This document shows, piece after piece, positions 31,601 through 35,569 of a stretch of 35,569 nt of DNA (positions are counted from its first letter, which is position 1; the number at the start of each line of letters is the position of its first letter). The notes beneath the pieces are model-generated. The model was not told the DNA's origin. It did no database searches and saw nothing but the letters and a program-made list of their open reading frames with translations. The stretch comes from DATKPC01 sp035524275 (lineage in GTDB: Bacteria > Pseudomonadota > Gammaproteobacteria > Burkholderiales > Burkholderiaceae_F), in contig DATKPC010000055.1 of the NCBI GenBank assembly GCA_035524275.1, forward strand, positions 1 to 35,569. The letters run 5' to 3'. The translations under genes and the position numbers were made by a program.

Positions 31601-32419
31601 CTCGCCGGGCCCTATCCGGCGATCCTCGCCGATCCCGTCGTCGGCGAGCCGGCGCGCCAGGTCCTCGACGAGGGGCGCCGGATGCTGGAGCGCATCGTCG
31701 CGGAGCGCTGGCTCGCGGCGAATGCCGCCGTCGCGTTCCATCCGGCCGCCGCCGTCGGCGACGACATCGAGATCTATCGCGACGCGTCGCGTCGCGACGT
31801 GCTGTTCACGTGGTACGGGCTGCGGCAGCAGACGCGCAAGCCGGTCATCGACGGCGTGCCGAACCCGAATCGCGCGCTGGCGGACTTCATCGCGCCGAAG
31901 GAAAGCGGCCGCGTCGACTACATCGGCCTGTTCGCGGTGACGGCCGGAATCGGCCTCGAGGCGCGCGAGCGGATCCTCGCCAGCCGGCACGACGACTACG
32001 GGTCGATCATGCTGAAGGCGATCGCCGACCGCCTCGCGGAGGCCTTCGCCGAACTGCTGCACGAGCGCGTCCGGCGCGACTTGTGGGGCTACGCGCCGCA
32101 CGAGGAACTGACGCCCGAGGACCTGGTCCGCGAGGCCTACCAGGGCATCCGGCCGGCGCCGGGCTACCCGGCCTGCCCCGATCACACGGTGAAGGCCTCG
32201 CTCTTCGAGGCGCTCAACGGCGCCGAGATCGGGATGACGCTGACCGAGGGTTACGCGATGCTTCCTGCGGCGAGCGTGAGCGGCTTCTACATCGCCCACC
32301 CGCAGGCCCGCTATTTCAACGTCGGGCGGATCGGCCGCGACCAGCTGCAGGACGCCGCGACGCGTCGCGGGATGCCGGTGGCGGAGCTGGAGCGCTGGCT
32401 GGCGCCCAGCCTGGGGTAG
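28637..32419 (+). CDS. metH: Cobalamin-dependent methionine synthase
   Basis: Makes methionine from homocysteine and methyltetrahydrofolate through protein-bound methylcobalamin. All four modules are fused in 1260 residues. The homocysteine domain starts at FLDGAMGTMIQRY and has zinc ligands C272 (LNCALG) and C337-C338 (GGCCGT). The folate domain has VGERTNVTGSKAF near residue 386. The helical cap region (about 660-770) precedes the cobalamin domain with axial H791 in DVHDIGKNI and VGLSGLITPSLEEM. The C-terminal reactivation domain that binds S-adenosylmethionine carries RPAPGYPACPDHT at about 1172-1184. Many Burkholderiales have metH split in two genes; here it is continuous. The first 28 residues are Ala/Pro/Ser-rich, so ATG 28658 is an equally possible start; neither has a strong ribosome binding site. 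A strong hairpin lies just upstream. Confidence 0.97.
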   Translation: MSSRSITMPPYSDPHAASPAGAASANAEERLRTLLEQRILFLDGAMGTMIQRYRLREEDFRGLDRMQRFAAHPIDLAGDNELLQITRPEVIREIHEAYLEAGADLVETNTFGATRVAQDDYGLGDLAYEMNVEAAQLAREACDRYATPQKPRFVAGAIGPTPRTASISPDVNDPGARNITFDELVAAYGEQVRGLMDGGVDLLLIETIFDTLNAKAAIFAAEEQFEQRGRRLPLIISGTVTDASGRILSGQTVEAFWNSVRHARPLAVGLNCALGAALMRPYIEELARCADTFICVYPNAGLPNPMSDTGFDETPDVTSRLLAEFAASRIVNIAGGCCGTTPDHIRAIVAAVAPMAPRAVPAIAPRLRLSGLEALDVGDDSLFVNVGERTNVTGSKAFARLVLNQKYDEAVAVARQQVENGAQVIDINMDEAMLDSVAAMTRFLNLIGSEPDIARVPVMLDSSTWSVIEAGLKCVQGKCIVNSISLKGGEAEFLAQARLARRYGAAVVVMAFDEQGQADTFERKIGICKRSYDILVGQAGLPPEDIIFDPNIFAIATGIEEHDNYAVDFIRAAAWIRRHLPHAKVSGGVSNVSFSFRGNDHVREAIHTVFLYHAIKAGMTMGIVNAGQLGVYEDIEPELRERVEDVVLNRRPDAGERLVQFAEGLKTEGRRRDEDLAWRAQPVGRRLSHALVHGITQYVVEDTEAARLEVAARGGRPIEVIEGPLMDGMNVVGDLFGAGKMFLPQVVKSARVMKQAVAHLVPFIEAEKAAAGVAARSKGKIVIATVKGDVHDIGKNIVAVVLQCNNFEVVNLGVMVPAERILATAREEGADIVGLSGLITPSLEEMTRVAAEMQRQGFTLPLLIGGATTSRVHTAVKIAPNYTSGPVIYVSDASRSVGVCQNLVSEDGAERYVAEVRADAERVRRQHAEKRGPELVTLAQARENRTRIDWDRFEATPPKFIGRRVFRNYDLAQVARYVDWGPFFQTWDLAGPYPAILADPVVGEPARQVLDEGRRMLERIVAERWLAANAAVAFHPAAAVGDDIEIYRDASRRDVLFTWYGLRQQTRKPVIDGVPNPNRALADFIAPKESGRVDYIGLFAVTAGIGLEARERILASRHDDYGSIMLKAIADRLAEAFAELLHERVRRDLWGYAPHEELTPEDLVREAYQGIRPAPGYPACPDHTVKASLFEALNGAEIGMTLTEGYAMLPAASVSGFYIAHPQARYFNVGRIGRDQLQDAATRRGMPVAELERWLAPSLG

Positions 32420-32465
32420 CCGGGCCTGCGGTGGGCAGCGCGGAGGGGCCCGCCCGCCGTCCGAC

Positions 32466-33362
32466 CTACCCGCCGGCCCCCGCCGGCCTGCGCCGTGCCT
32501 TCAGCACCTGCCAGGACCCTTCCGCGCTGTACGCCGCGAGCGCGATCCAGATCAGCGCGAAGCCGATCGCGCGTCCGCGGTCGAACGCCTCGTGGAAGAC
32601 GAGGATGCCCAGCAGCCACTGCAGCGTCGGCGACACGTACTGCAGCACGCCGAGCAGCGTCAGCGTGATACGGCGCGCGCCGGCGGCGAAAAGCAGCAGC
32701 GGGACGGCGGTGACCGGGCCGGCCGCGCACAGCAGTCCGCGCAGCGTCCACGGCGCATCGACGAAGCTGTTGCGACCGTCGAAGGCGAGCCAGCCCAGGT
32801 AGGCCACCGCGAACGGGAACATCAGCGCGGTCTCCAGCGCGAGGCCCTCGAGCGCGCCCAGGTGCGCGATCTTCCGCATCAGGCCGTAGAGCGCGAAGCT
32901 CACGGCGAGACCGAGGCCGATCCATGGCGGCGAACCGGCTTCGATGCCGAAGACGACGACGCCGGCCGCGGCGAGCGCGACCGCGGCCCATTGCGGCGGG
33001 CGCAGGCGCTCGCCGAGCGCGGCGGCGCCCAGCAGCACGCTGACGAGCGGATTGATGAAGTAGCCGAGGCTGGCGTCGATCACGTGGCCGGAATTCGCGG
33101 CCCAGATGTAGATCGTCCAGTTCGCGGTGATCAGCAGCGCGCTGCCGGCGAAGACGAGCCAGGTCCGGGTGCCGTTGCGCAGCTCGCGAAGCCATGCCCA
33201 GCGGCGCTGGATCGCGAGAAGCGCGGCGACGAACGCGAGCGACCAGACCATCCGGTGGGCGACGATCTCGGTCGCCGGGACGGGGCGAAGCGCCTTGAAG
33301 TAGAGCGGAAAGACCCCCCAGAGGACGTACGCGCCGGCGGCGTAGAGCGCGCCGCGCCGCAT
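32466..33362 (-). CDS. rarD: RarD/EamA-family permease
   Basis: A 298-residue inner-membrane protein of the drug/metabolite transporter superfamily, RarD branch, with about ten transmembrane helices in two EamA-like halves. The start MRRGALYAAGAYVLWGVFPL, then YFKALRPVPATEIVAHRMVW, is typical of RarD, as is NWTIYIWAANSGHVIDASLG then YFINPLVSVLLG. ATG at 33360-33362 was chosen on this basis; the open frame reaches further upstream but there only overlaps the small membrane protein gene. RarD proteins are named from a chloramphenicol-sensitivity phenotype in Pseudomonas, and their natural substrate is not settled. It converges with metH (46 bp between stops) and follows the small membrane protein gene by 22 bp, so these two are probably co-transcribed. 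Confidence 0.9.
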   Translation of the reverse strand: MRRGALYAAGAYVLWGVFPLYFKALRPVPATEIVAHRMVWSLAFVAALLAIQRRWAWLRELRNGTRTWLVFAGSALLITANWTIYIWAANSGHVIDASLGYFINPLVSVLLGAAALGERLRPPQWAAVALAAAGVVVFGIEAGSPPWIGLGLAVSFALYGLMRKIAHLGALEGLALETALMFPFAVAYLGWLAFDGRNSFVDAPWTLRGLLCAAGPVTAVPLLLFAAGARRITLTLLGVLQYVSPTLQWLLGILVFHEAFDRGRAIGFALIWIALAAYSAEGSWQVLKARRRPAGAGG

Positions 33363-33384
33363 CAGGGGCGGTTCGCGCCGCGGA

Positions 33385-33570
33385 TCAATTGGATCCCACG
33401 ACCGCGAGCAGCAGGACGACGCCGCAGAGGGCGCCGAGCGCGAGCGTGACGCGCAGCGCGATGGTCCCGACATCCCGCCATACCGCGTTCGTCGTCGACG
33501 GCGCGTCCGCGGCCGGGTGTCCGTCGCGCCCGGTGCCGCCGGCGTCCGCCTGTACCTGCAATGGGTTCAT
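33385..33570 (-). CDS. Small single-helix membrane protein
   Basis: A 61-residue protein. The first 35 residues are polar; one transmembrane helix follows (IALRVTLALGALCGVVLLLAV) and the protein ends at GSN three residues later, giving a probable N-in or N-out single-span anchor. The start ATG at 33568-33570 is well supported by GAGGGGAG five bases upstream on this strand; the same frame is open further upstream but without a comparable signal. I do not recognise the family. It lies 22 bp before the RarD gene and probably shares its transcript, so it may be an accessory subunit, which is an inference from position only. Confidence 0.65.
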   Translation of the reverse strand: MNPLQVQADAGGTGRDGHPAADAPSTTNAVWRDVGTIALRVTLALGALCGVVLLLAVVGSN

Positions 33571-33783
33571 CGCTCCCCTCGGATGTTGCGCGCCCGCCGC
33601 GTCGCGCCGCCTGTCGGCTGACCTGGCTGCCGGGTCGCTCGGCGCCAGGGACGCGACGGTGCCGCAGCCGGATGGCCGTTTTTTGAAATTCGTGTGAAGT
33701 CTTGCGCCGCGGCGGCTCGCGGCGCGCATTATCACCCGGCGCGACGACCGCCCGTCGCCCGGTGGCCGCCGGCACGCGCCGGC

Positions 33784-35250
33784 TTACGCAACTGCGCGAG
33801 GCAGGATCAAGGTCGCGGTCGTTCCGCCGCCGTCGCGATCCGAGAGCCTGGCCTTGCCGCCGTGCAGCGCGGCGATCTCGCGGACGAATGCGAGGCCGAG
33901 GCCGGTGCCGCGCCGCCCGCTGTCGGGCCGCGCGAGCGAGAAGAAGCGCTCGAAGACGCGCTCCCGCGCATAGGGCGGCAGCCCTGGCCCGCGGTCGCGC
34001 ACGACGAGTTCGACCTGGTCGGCACCGAGGTGCGCGTCGATCTCGACGGCCTGGCCGGCCGCGGAGAACTCCAGCGCGTTGCGCACGAGGTTCGAGACGG
34101 CCCGATGCAGCAGGAACGGATCGCCGGCGGCCCGCGCCTGCGGGTCGACGGCGATGCGGACCTCGACGCGGCGCTGCGCCGCGAGCGCGGCCAGTTCGTC
34201 GCGGACGGCATCCGCGAGCGGCGCCAGGGCGACCGGCTCGACCCGGTCCAGCGCCGCGCGTCGTTCCAGCGCCGAGAGCTCGAGCATCCGGTCGATCAGG
34301 TCCTGCGCTCGACCCGCCTGCTCGACCACGTTGCGGGTGAAGCGCGCCCGGGCCTCGGGCGCCATCGGTTCGCCCAGCAGCTCGGCCGCGCCGCGGATCG
34401 CCGCCAGTGGGCTCTTCAACTCGTGGGTCAGCGTCTGCACGTATTCCTCGACGTAGCTGCGACCGGAAAGCGCGTCGCGGATGTCGGCGAAGGCGTTGCG
34501 CAGCGCGTGACGCACGCGGCGGCCGACCTGGTGGGGCCGCCGCGTCCCGGATGCCGCCACCGCGCGCCACAGCTCCTGGGCCAGGCCGAACGGGCGGATC
34601 AGCCACAGGGTCACGGCGACCAGCAGCAGCGCGAACGCCGCGGCGGAGATCGCGCCGAACAGGAACAGGCGCTGGCGCGCGTTGACGATGAAGGGATCGA
34701 AAGCCGCAAACGGCTTGCCGACGCTGACGACGCCGATGATCTGCTCCGTGCCGTCGGCGGCGCGCTCGCGGATCGGTGCCGCGACGTACATGACGCCGGA
34801 GTCCGGGTCGGCGCGGTTCGCGAGCGTCGTGCGCGCCCCGTAGCTGTCCTGCAGCGTCAGTGCGACGTCGCGCCACGCCGAGTAGTCGGCGCCGACGTCG
34901 GTGCCTGCCGAGTCGAACAGCACGATGCCGCTGCGGTCGGTGACGTACACGCGCAACCGCACCGCGGTCTTCGAAATGCCGAAGATCTGCGCAGCGACGT
35001 TGCGTCGCCCCAGGTGCTCCAGCGTCCGCGCCAGTTCGTCGGTCTCGATCACGCCCTGGTAGGCGCTGCGCTCCAGCAGCGTGGCCAGCAGGTTCGCGGT
35101 GTCGACGAGCGATTCCTCCGCCGACTCGCGGTAGCGCGGATCCAGCTCGCCCGCCACGCGCGCGAGCAGCAGGCCGATGACCGCGACGTAGACGAGGATG
35201 ACCCCGAGGAAGACGCGCGCGCGGCGCCGCGCCCAGACCGGCTCGCGCAT
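33784..35250 (-). CDS. creC: Sensor histidine kinase CreC
   Basis: A 488-residue membrane kinase of the CreC type. Membrane helices lie at about residues 13-31 (VFLGVILVYVAVIGLLLARV) and 203-222 (LFLFGAISAAAFALLLVAVT); the periplasmic part between them contains IFGISKTAVRLRVYVTDRSG and VVSVGKPFAAFDPF, typical of CreC. Phosphoacceptor H276 is in LTHELKSPLAAIRGAAELL. The ATPase boxes are NLVRNALEFS, VRDRGPGLP and GRRGTGLGLAFVREIAALHGG. It follows creB with 8 bp between stop and ATG, so they are one operon. In enterobacteria CreBC responds to fermentation carbon sources and influences beta-lactam tolerance; whether this holds here is unknown. Confidence 0.92.
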   Translation of the reverse strand: MREPVWARRRARVFLGVILVYVAVIGLLLARVAGELDPRYRESAEESLVDTANLLATLLERSAYQGVIETDELARTLEHLGRRNVAAQIFGISKTAVRLRVYVTDRSGIVLFDSAGTDVGADYSAWRDVALTLQDSYGARTTLANRADPDSGVMYVAAPIRERAADGTEQIIGVVSVGKPFAAFDPFIVNARQRLFLFGAISAAAFALLLVAVTLWLIRPFGLAQELWRAVAASGTRRPHQVGRRVRHALRNAFADIRDALSGRSYVEEYVQTLTHELKSPLAAIRGAAELLGEPMAPEARARFTRNVVEQAGRAQDLIDRMLELSALERRAALDRVEPVALAPLADAVRDELAALAAQRRVEVRIAVDPQARAAGDPFLLHRAVSNLVRNALEFSAAGQAVEIDAHLGADQVELVVRDRGPGLPPYARERVFERFFSLARPDSGRRGTGLGLAFVREIAALHGGKARLSDRDGGGTTATLILPRAVA

Positions 35251-35258
35251 CGCGGTTC

Positions 35259-35569
35259 CTAGGCCGCGCCGGATTCGCGCAGCGAGTAGCCCATGCCGCG
35301 GTGCGTCTGGATCGGATCCGATTCCGCGTCGATCGCCCGCAGCTTGGCCCGCAGCGACTTCACGTGGGCGTCGACGGTGCGATCGAGGCTCGCTGCCGGA
35401 TCGTCCCAGGCCCGGTTCATCAGCTCGTCGCGCGAGAACACGCGGCCGGGCCGCTCGACGAGCAGCTTCAGCAGGCGGTATTCGATGCGCGACAGGTCGA
35501 GCGCCTGGCCGCGGAAGCGGATCTGCTTGCGCTCGTCATCGACGGCGAAGCGGGCAGCGCCCTCCGGCG
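35259..35569 (-). CDS. creB: Response regulator CreB, C-terminal part
   Basis: The last 103 residues of an OmpR/PhoB-type regulator, cut by the window edge. The winged-helix domain is clear: LSRIEYRLLKLLVERPGRVF, then SRDELMNRAWDD, RTVDAHVKSLRAKLRAID and IQTHRGMGYSLRE. The receiver domain lies outside the window. It precedes creC with an 8-bp gap, and the DNA-binding region matches CreB-like order SLDRTVDAHVKSLR. Confidence 0.88.
   Translation of the reverse strand, partial: PEGAARFAVDDERKQIRFRGQALDLSRIEYRLLKLLVERPGRVFSRDELMNRAWDDPAASLDRTVDAHVKSLRAKLRAIDAESDPIQTHRGMGYSLRESGAA

Noticed and set aside
28340..32299. Minus-strand frame of 1319 codons opposite metH
   Set aside because: Antisense of metH codon bias; low-complexity Arg/Asp/His content and no motif.

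Overview
The window is a very GC-rich chromosomal segment, packed with genes and with strong third-position G/C. The gene content points to a betaproteobacterium, probably in or near Burkholderiales: a DUF3567 protein (a family I know from Betaproteobacteria), the lysM-dprA-smg-topB block back to back with def-fmt-rsmB-DUF4390-ntrY-ntrX, a 1624-residue NAD-glutamate dehydrogenase, and creBC. No rRNA, tRNA, CRISPR array, transposase, integrase or phage gene was seen. Most of the window is core genome. Names rest on motifs and domain order read by eye.

Layout. 1-221: a REP-like palindrome and the leader of the first gene. 222-5096 (+): large NAD-dependent glutamate dehydrogenase. 5107-8623 (-): DUF1993 protein, SET-domain methyltransferase, fused membrane/spermidine-synthase-like protein. 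8883-10112 (+): degenerate EAL plus HDOD protein. 10113-11423: an accessory-looking patch with an inverted pair of REP-like elements, a tandem-HTH regulator with a palindrome at its start, and about 400 bp of relatively AT-rich, repeat-containing DNA without a recognisable gene. 11424-17468 (-): topB, smg, dprA and a secreted LysM protein. 17846-24792 (+): def, fmt, rsmB, a DUF4390 protein and an NtrY/NtrX-type two-component pair. 25112-32419 (+): an unrecognised helical protein with a basic Arg/Gly-rich tail, a small CobW-like protein with CXCC but no P-loop, an alpha/beta hydrolase whose catalytic His position is Asn, DUF3567 and full-length cobalamin-dependent metH. 32466-35569 (-): RarD-type transporter, a one-helix small membrane protein, creC and the 3' end of creB, cut by the window edge.

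How the genes work together. Def and Fmt process the formyl-methionine start of proteins, and their genes appear translationally coupled through a six-codon mini-ORF. RsmB modifies 16S rRNA. NtrY/NtrX form a membrane signalling pair; the regulator here lacks the sigma-54 AAA+ domain. DprA handles incoming single-stranded DNA and TopB resolves DNA topology. MetH makes methionine with B12, and a CobW-like protein lies 1.4 kb upstream of it, a suggestive but unproven link. CreC/CreB are kinase and regulator.

Main points for a second look: dprA has no ATG/GTG/TTG start before its conserved N-terminus and lies in the same frame as the preceding lysM stop codon; the hydrolase has lost its catalytic His; the CobW-like protein has no GTPase loop; the SET protein has a complete eukaryote-like SET plus post-SET zinc signature and a lysine tail; the 10.1-11.4 kb patch carries possible operator DNA; and a perfect 16-bp-stem hairpin lies just upstream of metH. 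No defence system or other obviously new multi-gene system was found.
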